Shown here: positions 44,905 through 55,900 of the stretch, one piece after another | Numbering within the stretch: the stretch's first letter is position 1 | Layout: every line of letters starts with the position of its first letter | From: CAVRIA01 sp963721115 | Lineage (GTDB): Bacteria > Desulfobacterota > Binatia > HRBIN30 > CADEER01 | Length of the DNA stretch: 64,000 nt | Assembly (NCBI GenBank): GCA_963721115.1 | Contig: CAVRIA010000010.1 | Span: forward strand, 62,001-126,000 | Reading direction: 5' to 3' | The notes under the pieces: model-generated | What the model saw: only the letters and a program-made list of their open reading frames with translations | Databases searched by the model: none | What the model was told of the DNA's origin: nothing | Made by a program: the position numbers and the translations under genes

Positions 44905-45010
44905 GTACGCCCGGGTTCGTAGGCAAATAGGAAGGGGGCAGGCTGCGGGCTTCTTCCGAAAGTTCGTGAGCTTCCACAGCTCGGAACATCCGGCGACAGC
45001 TCGGGGCGTG
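44905..45010. repeat. second copy of the 29.2-kb dispersed repeat element
   Basis: GCCCGGGTTCGTAGGCAAA at about 44909 and TTCCGAAAGTTCGTG at about 44956, then CACAGCTCGG, appear in the same order as at 29170-29320 (there CCCGGGTTCGTAGGCAAAG, TTCCGAAAGTCCGTG). The element is much shorter here, lacking the long GC-rich hairpin. Confidence 0.65.
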
Positions 45011-45014
45011 ACTG

Positions 45015-45200
45015 ACTTCTCTGTCCGATCAGCTCCTGGATCAGATCGTCTTCGAAGTCCGTGAGCAGGGTCGGCAGCGCGTCCTGGAACGCCGCAGCGA
45101 AGGTTTGGCCGGATGCGGGGGCCAGGAGGTCCCGCAGGCGGCGCTCGCCGTACCTGTCGACGATCGAGTGGACGGCCAGTTTAGCTCCCGGCGTACCCCT
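45015..45200 (-). pseudogene. 3' fragment of the peptidase-MA gene
   Basis: The minus strand here reads LAVHSIVDRYGERRLRDLLA, then GQTFAAAFQDALP and FEDDLIQELIG. It aligns with the last ~55 residues of the peptidase at 46904-48502 (LAVHAIVDSYGERRLRDLLV, ESFAAAFQDTLS, FEDNLIQKLVG). The original stop codon is changed. The fragment lacks the catalytic part and has no start codon. It marks the second half of a tandem duplication. Confidence 0.8.
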
Positions 45201-45252
45201 CCATTCCGACTAGACAGCCACTCGATCCCCGGTATCTCTCCTTGGCACCGCC

Positions 45253-46635
45253 TTATCCACAGTCGCCTAGCGCAGCATTCACGGCAGCGACGATTTCATC
45301 TACACTTACTAGCCCGTCTCCATTTGGATCAGCGACTCGACACCCCGGCAAGGTCTTCAGACCTAGGCCGATATTTACTGATTGGACCACCTCATTTATT
45401 TCTACAGATCCATTGCGATTGCAGTCACTCGGGCAAAAACACGGGGCAATAGCGATATCGCTAGGCAGACACGCTGCATAAGGATCGTTCGGAACTCGGC
45501 CCTGCCCATGAATCTTGCCGCAATCCGTTAGGGGTATGGTCTTGTCGACTATCAATCTAGTAGTATCGATCCTAACTATAAAATCGCCAATAGCAGCAGT
45601 TCCGTAGGCGTACTTGCCATCGGCCGTGACGGCCAGTCTTACTATCCCTTTCTCCACAGGAATGACCGACAACACTCCCAGGGTCGAAGAGTCGATAACA
45701 TCCACGCCGCCTCCGGTCGTTGCATAAAAGATCCCTCCATCCGGAGCCAACACGATAGATGCCGGCGGTCCTGGTAGAGGAACATATTTGGCGAGCATGT
45801 TGTCTTGGGTTTCGTACATATAGATGCCAGGTGGAGGCTCCTCATTGGGGAACAAGGGTCGCGAGCCAGTATACAAGGCGAGGCCTTCAGGTCCCACAGC
45901 GAGCTCGGTGAACTGCTGTTCGCCACCAAGTTCCTGAATCACCTCGCCGGCAGCGATATCGATGACTGCGATACGTGTTCCCGCAACGTAGGCACGGTCT
46001 TCATTCCGTGAGATCTCGATATCGTTCGGTAGCGAGGGGACCGGAATGGTCTCGCGCACCTCGTCGCTTTGGGTGTCGATGATCGATACGAGCGGAGCGA
46101 ATTGCGAATTCTCGTAACCAACGTAGACACGTTGCCCGTCGGGGCCAGCGGTGATGGGATATCGCCCCTCGAAACGCCCGACGGAAATCAAGTCCAAAAC
46201 CCCGCGAATGGGATCGATCACGTGCACCAGACAAAGACCGGTCGTCACATAGGCACGACTGCCGTCCGGCGTGAGAGCAATGTGCCAAGGCTTGACGCCC
46301 TGCGGAGGCTGCTCCACACGACAGCCCTCTATGGCGTTCAAGTGGAACGTTCTCCGCAGCCTCTCGGTCGCGAGATCAATTTCCGCGACGCTGTCCGATT
46401 CGAAGTTGACGACGTAAGCGCACTCCCGGCCGTGAGCTTTGCTCTGCGGCCCTATGACCAGCAGGGATGGAGCAGACAGGAGGGTGAGAAGCCATCTTCG
46501 CCACGAACTGCTGGCGGGCAAGTACTCACGGATGGCTCGCCAGAACGAGGCCCTCGCCCGCCGGCACGCTGCTCTCGAAACGCAGTCGACCGGCTCCGCT
46601 TGCAACCCGTGAACGTCACGGAGACAATGTTTCAC
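45253..46635 (-). CDS. secreted YVTN-type beta-propeller with dockerin-like pair
   Basis: A protein of up to 460 residues. After a hydrophobic lead (WRRWLLTLLSAPSLLVIG) come 40-residue propeller blades such as AYVVNFESDSVAEIDLATER, HIALTPDGSRAYVTTGLCLV, NDIEISRNEDRAYVAGTRIA and VRLAVTADGKYAYGTAAIGD. The end is two dockerin-like hands: CPSDCNRNGSVEINEVVQSV and ADPNGDGLVSVDEIVAAVNA. The start is uncertain; GTG 46635 is given, and a TTG closer to the hydrophobic lead is possible, since upstream sequence is duplicated promoter DNA. GC is clearly lower than in the flanking genes. It is probably an exported binding protein. Confidence 0.7.
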   Translation of the reverse strand: MKHCLRDVHGLQAEPVDCVSRAACRRARASFWRAIREYLPASSSWRRWLLTLLSAPSLLVIGPQSKAHGRECAYVVNFESDSVAEIDLATERLRRTFHLNAIEGCRVEQPPQGVKPWHIALTPDGSRAYVTTGLCLVHVIDPIRGVLDLISVGRFEGRYPITAGPDGQRVYVGYENSQFAPLVSIIDTQSDEVRETIPVPSLPNDIEISRNEDRAYVAGTRIAVIDIAAGEVIQELGGEQQFTELAVGPEGLALYTGSRPLFPNEEPPPGIYMYETQDNMLAKYVPLPGPPASIVLAPDGGIFYATTGGGVDVIDSSTLGVLSVIPVEKGIVRLAVTADGKYAYGTAAIGDFIVRIDTTRLIVDKTIPLTDCGKIHGQGRVPNDPYAACLPSDIAIAPCFCPSDCNRNGSVEINEVVQSVNIGLGLKTLPGCRVADPNGDGLVSVDEIVAAVNAALGDCG

Positions 46636-46689
46636 GCTGGACGCTGGGGCATCGGGTGATGTTCCTGTACCGGCGCCTGCGGCAGACGC

Positions 46690-46870
46690 TTCGGGAAGAC
46701 CATTTGGGACCCGATAACGTTGACTCACCACCGTAGATGACTCCTCCCAAGGCTCGCTCTGGCCCCAGACGAGCACCCGCCTGGTTTCGCCAGGTGAGCC
46801 GCCACAGAGAGAAGGCGTTAATTTCACGCTGAATTCGTTAAACCGGCAATAACATCTGCTTCCCTTCGAA
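46690..46870 (-). promoter_or_regulatory. duplicated upstream region of the YVTN gene
   Basis: GGCGTTAATTTCACGCTGAA, then TTCGTTAAACCGGCAATAAC (46812-46852) copy the block at 44820-44870 with few changes. The block lies between the peptidase stop and the YVTN gene and probably carries its promoter. Exact -35/-10 elements are not clear. Confidence 0.45.
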
Positions 46871-46903
46871 GGAACCGGCGCAACCGGGGCGCGACTGACG
46901 TCT

Positions 46904-48502
46904 CTACCCGACCAGCTTCTGGATCAGATTGTCCTCGAAGGTGGCGATGGGCGTCGACAGGGTATCCTGGAAGGCCGCAGCGAAGCTCTCGCCGGTGCCC
47001 AGGCGAACCAGGAGATCCCGCAGGCGGCGCTCGCCGTAGCTGTCGACGATGGCGTGGACGGCCAGGTAGCTCTCGGCGTAAGCGACGTTCACCTGCTCGG
47101 CGGGCAACTCGATGAAGGGGCGGCGCAGATCGCCGAGCCGGAAGAGCTGGCGTCCCGCGATCGTGTCGCGCGCCCAGTCGACGCGCTCACCGGCGCGATC
47201 CTGCTCCGACCAGATGGCCACCCCCTCGTTGAGCCACACCGGAACGTTGCCGTGCGTCAGCTGGCTGATCACGACGTGGGCGTACTCGTGGCGCAGGGTG
47301 CGGTCGAGTAGCGTCCCCGCCTCGTGCAGGCCGCGCACGGGCAGCTTGATGCGCCCATCGTACACGCCTCCGGTCCAGCTCGGCGCCTGCGTGACGTCGT
47401 GGAACTCCTGCTCCGGGTAGAGCACCACCTGGGTGCGATCGCCCAGGTAGGAATCGAGCTTGCGGCCGACGATGAAGTACGCCTCCTCGAGGCTGCCGAG
47501 CACGATCCGGGCCGCCTCGCGGTTCTCGCCGGAGGAGAAGCTGATCTCGAAGTGGGGGCTGCGCAGCTCGTCGAAGCCCCACTCGGCGTCGAGCTCCCTC
47601 TCCAGCCGCTGCAGGCTCTTGTCGAACGCCATCCCCGCCGCCCCCTTCTCCCGGGCACGCTGGAACATCTCGACGGCCGCCTGGCGGTTCCCCTGCTGCC
47701 GGTAGACCTTGCCGAGCGCCACCAGGGTGCCCGGATCGGAGACGCCGAGCTGCACCGCGCGCTCGAGCGACCGCCGAGCCGCCGCCCAGTCCGCTGTCCT
47801 CGCCTGCGCCACCCCCAGGGCCGCCAACAGAGCCGGATCCTCGCCGAGAGAGAGCCCCTCCTCGGCCAGACCGATGGCCGACTCGGGGCGGTTGGCGTTG
47901 AGCTCGGCGACCGCCCAGTTGTGCAGAACGGTCTTCAGGTTGCGCCGCAGCACAGGCTCGTCTGGTCGTTGCCGCAACGCCTCGCGCAGGCGATCCGCCG
48001 CGGCGGCGAAATCGCCCTCGTCGTTCAGGGCCACGGCCTCGCTGTTGAGGCGGTGCTGTCCGTCCGAGACCTCCGCCGGTGCGAAGAGTTGGGGGTCCGG
48101 TCCCCGCTCGACGTCGCGGAATCCCGGCGGCGGCAGGGGCACGGGGTGAACGATCAGGCGAAGATAGGCGGTCCCGGCGACGAGAAGGACGAGTACCGCG
48201 AGCAGCGTTTTCGAGGCCCAGACGCCGCCGCCGGCGAGCGGCCTCGCGGACGACGTCTCCACCGGGTCCTTTGCCACCAGCCGGGCGTAGGCACCGCGGT
48301 CGCGCAGCTGGCCCGCCAGCCCCAAGCCGAGGGCGTGGTCGATACCGGGGAGCAGGACGATCGGAAGCTCGGCCTGCGGCTCGACGTCGACGGGTCCACC
48401 GAGCGCCTCGGGGAGGTGGCGCAGGAAGGTTCGGGTGCGCTCCCGCGCCAGATCGTTCCGATACCCGAGCAGCAGGAGGTCGAAGCGCGGCGTGTCTTCC
48501 AT
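46904..48502 (-). CDS. TPR-containing peptidase MA-family metallo-hydrolase
   Basis: A 532-residue protein: cytosolic N-terminus, one membrane helix (KTLLAVLVLLVAGTAYLRLI, residues ~98-117), about four tetratricopeptide repeats (NDEGDFAAAADRLREALRQR, ALGKVYRQQGNRQAAVEMF) and a C-terminal gluzincin-like domain with HEYAH (LRHEYAHVVISQLTHG) and downstream WLNEGVAIWSEQD. The HExxH-type motif is HEYAH, with the second Glu in LNEG. The protease or peptidase acts on the outside of the inner membrane; the substrate is unknown. A fragment of this gene is copied at 45015-45200. The ATG is at 48500-48502; the small DUF3467 gene lies just upstream. Confidence 0.85.
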   Translation of the reverse strand: MEDTPRFDLLLLGYRNDLARERTRTFLRHLPEALGGPVDVEPQAELPIVLLPGIDHALGLGLAGQLRDRGAYARLVAKDPVETSSARPLAGGGVWASKTLLAVLVLLVAGTAYLRLIVHPVPLPPPGFRDVERGPDPQLFAPAEVSDGQHRLNSEAVALNDEGDFAAAADRLREALRQRPDEPVLRRNLKTVLHNWAVAELNANRPESAIGLAEEGLSLGEDPALLAALGVAQARTADWAAARRSLERAVQLGVSDPGTLVALGKVYRQQGNRQAAVEMFQRAREKGAAGMAFDKSLQRLERELDAEWGFDELRSPHFEISFSSGENREAARIVLGSLEEAYFIVGRKLDSYLGDRTQVVLYPEQEFHDVTQAPSWTGGVYDGRIKLPVRGLHEAGTLLDRTLRHEYAHVVISQLTHGNVPVWLNEGVAIWSEQDRAGERVDWARDTIAGRQLFRLGDLRRPFIELPAEQVNVAYAESYLAVHAIVDSYGERRLRDLLVRLGTGESFAAAFQDTLSTPIATFEDNLIQKLVG

Positions 48503-48556
48503 CGGATCGCCGGGGCGATGCTAGCAGACGACATCGCCCGACTCACCACTCTCCCC

Positions 48557-48871
48557 TCAATGCATGACCTTCGGCATGTCGGTCGCCTCCTCGATCTCGC
48601 CGTAAGCGGCTTCGTAGCGGCGAATGTTGTCCTGCAACGCCCGCAGGATACGCTTGGCGTGCTCGGGAGAGGTGATGACACGCGAGCGCAGCGTGGCCAC
48701 GGCCTGGCCCTGCGGCGAGCGCTGCGGCTGGAGGAAGAGGAAGTCGAAGTTGAACTCCTCCTTGCGGTGGCTGATCATCATCAGGTTCGAGTAGACGCCC
48801 GTCCCGTGCTCCGGGTCGATCTGAATGGCAATCTGCGAATCCTTGGGCGGAACTTTCGGCTCGTCGGTCAT
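48557..48871 (-). CDS. DUF3467 protein
   Basis: A 104-residue acidic protein matching DUF3467: IDPEHGTGVYSNLMMISHRK, then EEFNFDFLFLQPQ and AKRILRALQDNIRRYEAAYG. The ATG at 48871 follows AGGAGGACATTC, an excellent ribosome site. Function is unknown; the family is widespread in bacteria. It is transcribed with the peptidase MA gene downstream (54 bases) and is divergent from the carboxyltransferase gene (180 bases). Confidence 0.85.
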   Translation of the reverse strand: MTDEPKVPPKDSQIAIQIDPEHGTGVYSNLMMISHRKEEFNFDFLFLQPQRSPQGQAVATLRSRVITSPEHAKRILRALQDNIRRYEAAYGEIEEATDMPKVMH

Positions 48872-49051
48872 GAATGTCCTCCTGAGCGCTGGCGGTCATT
48901 GGGTCACGGCATCGCCGGGCTCGTCCTGCACGTGTACCCCGTCACCGGGCTTCCGGCAAAGGACAACCCGGGAGCCATCGCCCGCGTTTGACTTCCCCCC
49001 TGCCGCCGTGATTTCGAGGCAGCGGTTTCCGAGTCCGGCAAGGAGTTCCAG

Positions 49052-50602
<1,551 letters not shown>

Positions 50603-50619
50603 GTCGGCCGGAAGACGAC

Positions 50620-51063
50620 GTGGGCACGCACCGCTTCATCATCGAGGGCAAGGAGTACAAGGTCGAGGTCGGGACGCGCCTCGGCAGCTCGGTCCTCGTC
50701 ACCGTGAACGGAACGCCGTACTCGGTCGAGCTCACCGGCTCCTCCGCCGTGCCGGCGCCGGTCGCGGCGGCCGCCGAGCCCGCCTCGGTTCCACGCGCCG
50801 CAGCGGCACCGGCGGCCACTCGGCCCTCGGCAGCGGCGGGAGGAAGCGGCCAGGTGCTGGCGCCGATCCCCGGCGTGGTGCTGAACGTCCTCGTCGGCAT
50901 CGGCGACCCGGTGACCGCGCGCAGCAAGCTGCTCGTCCTCGAGGCCATGAAGATGGAGAACGAGATCTTCGCCGGCATCGCCGGCGTGGTGACGGCGGTC
51001 GCGGTCAAGTCGCAGCAGGAAGTCCGTCAGGGCGACCTGCTGGTGACGATCGAGCCGAGCTGA
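50620..51063 (+). CDS. biotin carrier protein (biotinyl-lipoyl domain)
   Basis: A 147-residue biotin carrier. The N-terminal ~45 residues form a small beta domain; a Pro/Ala linker (VPAPVAAAAEPASVPRAAAA) follows; the biotinyl domain has the modified Lys at 111 in LLVLEAMKMENEI. The GTG at 50620-50622 is chosen, with a ribosome site GGAAGA, 17 bases after the carboxyltransferase stop. It delivers CO2 between the carboxyltransferase and the membrane decarboxylase subunit encoded on the other strand. The linker length is typical for methylmalonyl-CoA decarboxylase gamma-type carriers. Confidence 0.9.
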   Translation: MGTHRFIIEGKEYKVEVGTRLGSSVLVTVNGTPYSVELTGSSAVPAPVAAAAEPASVPRAAAAPAATRPSAAAGGSGQVLAPIPGVVLNVLVGIGDPVTARSKLLVLEAMKMENEIFAGIAGVVTAVAVKSQQEVRQGDLLVTIEPS

Positions 51064-51110
51064 GTCAAAGCGAGTCTGCGCACCGATTCTGTTCCCGCCT
51101 TCACGGCAAC

Positions 51111-51188
51111 CGTCATGCCCGCGAAAGCGGGCATCCAGGCGGGGAGGTTGCGCGGGTGGCGCGTAGACTCCCGCTTTCGCGGCAATGG
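51111..51188. repeat. REP-like inverted repeat with GAAA tetraloop
   Basis: GCCCGC-GAAA-GCGGGC (51117-51132) is a compact stem with a GNRA loop, and an almost inverted second arm (CCCGCTTTCGCGG, 51170-51182) follows. The pattern CATgCCCGCGAAAGCGGGcATCCAG is a widespread bacterial interspersed palindrome. It lies between two convergent operons and can act as a terminator. Confidence 0.75.
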
Positions 51189-51228
51189 CGAACTCGGGAA
51201 CCCCACGGAATTGTCGGGTACGCCGAGC

Positions 51229-51594
51229 TCAGCGTCTGCGCAGCCGGTCGAGCTGGGCGAGCCGCCCGGCGACGGCCCAGGCGGACGTCCCGGCGGGGCG
51301 GGGCGGCGCGAGCCGCGATTCCAGGGACAGGGCGAGGCCGATCGCAACGGCCGTCTCCTCGTCGATGTCGCTCGGCAGGGCGACCGCGGCGGGGACCGAC
51401 TCGGCCGCCTCCGCCGCGGAGCCGTCCGCCCCCGCCTGCCGCCATTCGAGACGGCGCACGGCGAAGGCGGACACCTGCAGGGCGATCTGCATCACGAACA
51501 TGACGACGAACACGCCGACGAAGCGGACCATCAGCGTGATCAGCGCGTAGTTCCAATCGATCGACGGATCCGCGTAGCGGAAGAGCCAGTCCAT
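51229..51594 (-). CDS. OadG-like small subunit of a sodium-translocating decarboxylase
   Basis: A 121-residue protein with one N-terminal membrane helix (ALITLMVRFVGVFVVMFVMQ) followed by a soluble tail with charged and Pro/Ala-rich stretches (RRLEWRQAGADGSAAEAAES). This layout matches the gamma/delta subunits of oxaloacetate and methylmalonyl-CoA decarboxylases, which bind the beta subunit in the membrane. The start is the ATG at 51592-51594, 9 bases from the stop of the beta subunit gene. Sequence conservation in this small family is low, so the call rests on helix position, size and neighbours. Confidence 0.7.
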   Translation of the reverse strand: MDWLFRYADPSIDWNYALITLMVRFVGVFVVMFVMQIALQVSAFAVRRLEWRQAGADGSAAEAAESVPAAVALPSDIDEETAVAIGLALSLESRLAPPRPAGTSAWAVAGRLAQLDRLRRR

Positions 51595-51603
51595 CCCGCC
51601 GAC

Positions 51604-52752
51604 CTACTTGAACATGGCGATGAACATCCCGGCGGCCGCCGCGGTGCCCATCACGCCGGCCAGGTTCGGACCCATCGCGTGCATGAGGAGATAGTTGCCG
51701 GGATGCTCTTCCTGTCCGACCACCTGCGAGACGCGCGCCGCCATCGGCACCGCCGAGACGCCGGCCGAGCCGATCAGCGGGTTGAGCTTGGTCTTGGAGA
51801 ATAGGTTGAGAATCTTGACCGTCCAGATTCCCCCCGCCGTGCAGAACACGAAGTCGACGATACCGAAGCCGAGAATGATCAGCGGCTTGGGACCGAGGAA
51901 CTTGTCCGCCTGCATGGTCGCACCGACGGCCAGGCCGAGGAAGATGGTCACGATGTTCATCAGCGCTCCGCCGCCCGTGTCGACCAGGCGGCGCACCACG
52001 CCGCACTCGCGCATGAAGTTGCCGAGCATGAACATGCCCATCAGCGGCGTCACGGCGGGGATGAGAATGGCGATGACCCCGGCCGCGATGAGGGGGAAGA
52101 TCATTCTCTCCAGCCTCGACACCGGGCGGAGCTGCTCCATGACGATGCCGCGCTCCTCCGGCGTGGTGAGGAGGCGCATGACCGGCGGCTGGATGAGCGG
52201 CACGAGGGCCATGTAGGAGTACGCGGCCACGGCGTTGGCGCCGAGCAGATGCGGAGCCAGAGCGGTGGTGAGGTAGACGGTCGTCGGACCGTCGGCGCCG
52301 CCGATAATGCCGACCGAGGCGGCCTCCTTGAGCGTGAAACCGCAGAGGAGAGTGCCGAGGAAGGTGATGAAGACGCCGAGCTGCGCGCCGGCGCCGACGA
52401 CGAGGACTTTGGGATTGGCGATCAACGGCCCGAAGTCCGTCAGCGTTCCGAGACCGAGAAAGATCACCGAGGGAAGAATCTCCCACTCGAGGCCGTAGTG
52501 GTAGAAGACGTTGATGAACTCGGGCGCCCCGTTCTCGCTCCACCCCATCAGCGGGGTGAGCGGAAAGTTGACGATGAAGATGCCGAACCCGATCGGCACG
52601 AGGAGGAGCGGCTCGAAGTTCTTCGCCGTCGCCAGATAGAGAAAGAGGAGACCGACGCCCCACATCAGGACGTGTCCCGGCGTGACGTGCAGAACGCCCG
52701 TCTGAGTGACGAAGATGTTGCGCAGCACGTCGATGAGCTGATCCCACGACAT
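51604..52752 (-). CDS. sodium ion-translocating decarboxylase beta subunit (OadB/MmdB-like)
   Basis: A 382-residue integral membrane protein with about nine helices. Family signatures: LVPIGFGIFIVNFPLTPLMG, FLGLGTLTDFGPLIANP (sodium-site Asp region), SVGIIGGADGPTTVYLTTAL, and NPLIGSAGVSAVPMAARVSQ. These match OadB/GcdB/MmdB, which couple decarboxylation of the carboxybiotin carrier to sodium export. ATG 52752 begins MSWDQLIDVLRNIF; the frame stays open much further upstream because it is shared with the tail of the gene at 52949, so an extended start must be rejected. A hairpin (52887-52916) separates the two. Confidence 0.88.
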   Translation of the reverse strand: MSWDQLIDVLRNIFVTQTGVLHVTPGHVLMWGVGLLFLYLATAKNFEPLLLVPIGFGIFIVNFPLTPLMGWSENGAPEFINVFYHYGLEWEILPSVIFLGLGTLTDFGPLIANPKVLVVGAGAQLGVFITFLGTLLCGFTLKEAASVGIIGGADGPTTVYLTTALAPHLLGANAVAAYSYMALVPLIQPPVMRLLTTPEERGIVMEQLRPVSRLERMIFPLIAAGVIAILIPAVTPLMGMFMLGNFMRECGVVRRLVDTGGGALMNIVTIFLGLAVGATMQADKFLGPKPLIILGFGIVDFVFCTAGGIWTVKILNLFSKTKLNPLIGSAGVSAVPMAARVSQVVGQEEHPGNYLLMHAMGPNLAGVMGTAAAAGMFIAMFK

Positions 52753-52886
52753 CGGTCGAACGCTCCTCGCAGTCGTGTCGGCCGCTTCGGACCGGGAGAG
52801 AAGCCGTCTATCGCGGACCTTGCGGCAACACAAGGAAGGCGGCGCAGGAACTCTCGGTACTGGCCGGCGGCAGCCCCAAAACGACA

Positions 52887-52916
52887 GCGCCCCGGCATCT
52901 CTCGATGCCGGGGCGC
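52887..52916 (-). terminator. perfect 13-bp stem with tetraloop, terminator of the Cys-rich gene
   Basis: GCGCCCCGGCATC (52887-52899) pairs perfectly with GATGCCGGGGCGC (52904-52916); the loop on the minus strand is GAGA. On the minus strand it is followed by TGTCGTTTTGG, a weak T-run. It lies about 30 bases after the likely end of the Cys-rich gene. Confidence 0.75.
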
Positions 52917-52948
52917 CGTCGCTCTCCGATACCTGGCCGAGGCGCTTC

Positions 52949-55900
52949 TTACTGCGCTTGAACTTGGCCTTGAACAGATCGGGCCTGTTCTTCTTGATGT
53001 CGCCCGAGTTGTACACGCCCTCGAAGCAGATCCCGTTGGAGTCGTTGATCAGCTGCACCTTCACCGGCAGGTCGAGGGCCAGCATCGGGTCCGTTCGCCG
53101 GCGGCAGATCGGGCAGGTTGTCTCCCTTGCCCTTCACCAGAGCCTTCGACCTTGTGCTTGTCGCTGCCCTTCAGGATGATCTTCTGGACGCCGTATTCCG
53201 TACCGGTCTTGTCCTTGTACTTGAAGCCCTTGGGGGAGGTCCTTGCCGATCGGCTGCCACAAGCGTTCCGTCGGGCGCCACTTCCAGCTCGGCCACCAGC
53301 GTCGCCGTCGTGCCGGCATAGACGCACAAGCTGTAGTCGGCGGTGGTCAGTCGGATCGCCGAACTCGGTCTGGTTGGTCTTCTCGCCCTTGATCCACTTC
53401 CAGATCAGCTTGTCCTTGCTGTCCGGAGTCTTGTTCTTGACCAGGAAGATGGACTTCTCCGCCGAGCGGCAGGCCATCGGCCCGGCCGGGCAGCCGCCCG
53501 ACAGGCAGATGCCCTCGATCTCGTCGCAGTAAGCCCCACCGCACGGATCGCCGCTGCCAGCGCACACGCCACTCTGGCAGGACTCCGTGCCGGTGCAGAA
53601 CATGCCGTCGTCGGTACACGACGTCCCGTCCGTCACGAAGCCGTCGGCCGGGCAGGCGGCGGAAGACCCGTCGCACTCCTCGGCCACGTCACACTCGCCC
53701 GCGGCCGGCCGGCACACCGTCCCCGCAGAGGCAACGACATCCGCCGGACACAGCTTGCTCGAGCCGTTGCACTGCTCCTCGGCGTCACACAAGTCGGCGC
53801 TCGGACGGCAAACCGTTCCCGCCGCCTTGACGTCGTCGGCCGGGCAGTTCACACCCGATCCGTCGCACGCCTCGTCCGCATCGCACAGATCGCCCGACGT
53901 GGCGGCACGGCAGATCGTACCGGTGTCGAAGCCGTCCGGCGGACACTGCTTGTTCGTTCCGTCGCACTGCTCCGCCACGTCGCATACTCCGGCGCTGGCG
54001 CGGCACTCCGTACCCGCCGGCGTCACCGCATCGGGCGGACACGCCGCGCTCGACCCGGTGCACTGCTCCTCTTCGTCGCACAGGTCGCCGATCGACACGG
54101 CCCGGCACACGGTGCCGGCTGTGACGAAGGTGTCCGTCGGACACTGTTTGGTCGATCCGTCGCACTGCTCCTCGATGTCGCAGTCTCCCGCGCTGGCGCG
54201 GCAGACCGTGCCGGCCGACAGAACCTCATCGGCCGGACAGGCGGCACTCGACCCGGTGCACTGCTCCTCCTCGTCGCACAGATCGCCCGTCGACACGGCG
54301 CGGCACACGGTGCCGGCGCTGACGAACGTGTCCGTCGGGCAGGTCGGAGACGACCCGTCGCACTGCTCCGCCACGTCGCAGTCCCCGGCGACCGCTCGAC
54401 ACTCGGTGCCGCCGGTCACGACTGCATCCGCCGGACACGTCTTCGAGGAGCCGTCACACTGCTCCTCGATGTCGCAGAGCCCCGCGCTGGCGCGGCAGAC
54501 CGTACCGGCAGACTTCACGCCATCGGCCGGGCACGCCGTGCCCGATCCGTCGCAGACTTCCTCTTCGTCGCAGAGATCGCCCGACGTGGCCGCGTCGGCA
54601 CACCGTGCCGGTGTCGAACCCGGCGACCGGGCCATCGTCATTCACGCCGTCGCAGCTCCTCCGCCACGTCGCACACACCCGCCGAAGCTCGGCAGAACGC
54701 CGTGCTCTTCGCATCGGGCGGGCAGGCTGGGTCCGGAGCCCGTGCACGCTCTCGCCGGGTCGCAGACGCCGCTGGAAGGCGCGGCACACGGTGCCGCTGG
54801 ATACGAACGCGTCGGCCGGGCAGCCGTGCTCGATCCGTCGCACTGCAGGTCCTCGATGATCGCAGCTTCCGGCGCTGGCGCGGCAGACCGTGCCCGCCGT
54901 CTGGATCGCATCTCGGCCGGGCAAGCTCGTACCTGCCCGTCGCAGGCCTCCTCCGCGTCGCACAGGTCGACCGCCGGGCGGCACACCGTGCCGGCCTGTC
55001 GAACCCGTCGGCCGGGCAATCGTCATTCACGCCGTCGCAGCACTCTCGCCACGTCGCACACGTCCGCCGAAGGTGCGGCAGACGGCGGTGCTCTCCGCAT
55101 CCGCCGGGCAGCTCGCGCTCGATCCCGTGCACTGCTCCGCCGGGTCGCAGACACCGTTCGGAGCGCGGAGTCGCCCGAAGCCGTGCGGCACGAAGCCATC
55201 CGCCGGGCAGTCGTCGTTGACGCCGGCGCAGCTCTCCGCCACGTCGCAGTCACCCGCCGTGGGACGGCAGACGGACGTGCTCTTCAAATCCGCCGGACAG
55301 TCGTCGTTCACGCCGTCGCAGCTCTCCGCCGGGTCGCACGACCTGCCGAGGAACGGCAGACGGACGTGCTCTTCGCATCCGCCGGGCAGCTTGCGCTCGA
55401 CCCCGTGCACTGCTCCGCCGGGTCGCAGGCACCGTTCGAACCGTGCGGCACTCCGTACCGCCCGATACGAAGCCATCCGCCGGGCAGCCGTTGTCCGACG
55501 CCGTCGCAGCTCTCCGCCACGATCGCAGCACGCCCGCCGAGTGAACGGCAGACGGCCGTGCTCTTCGCATCCGCCGGGCAGGTCGCGCTCGATCCGGAGC
55601 AGGTCTCCGCCGGGTCGCAGACCCCGGCTGACGCGCGGCAGGTATTGCCGCTGGTGAATGTGCACGAAGCGTGCAACAAGAGGTCGCCAGGCCGTTGGAA
55701 CCGCCCAGGTCGCACTGCTCGGGGCTGTCCACCACCCCGTCGCCGCAGTCCGAGTAGTAAAAGCCGAGGTCCACCTTGCTGATGTCCGTACCCCCCGAGG
55801 TGTGGGTCGGGTCGAACACCGCCGACAGCACGTTGCCGAGCGAGAAGAACGGGTCGCTCCCCTGCACGTCCACCCGAATCGTAAAGCTGGTGCCACCGGT

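Noticed and set aside
51604..53085. Extended N-terminus for the decarboxylase beta subunit
   Set aside because: The upstream frame translates the tail of the Cys-rich protein and crosses a terminator hairpin; the family start is at 52752.
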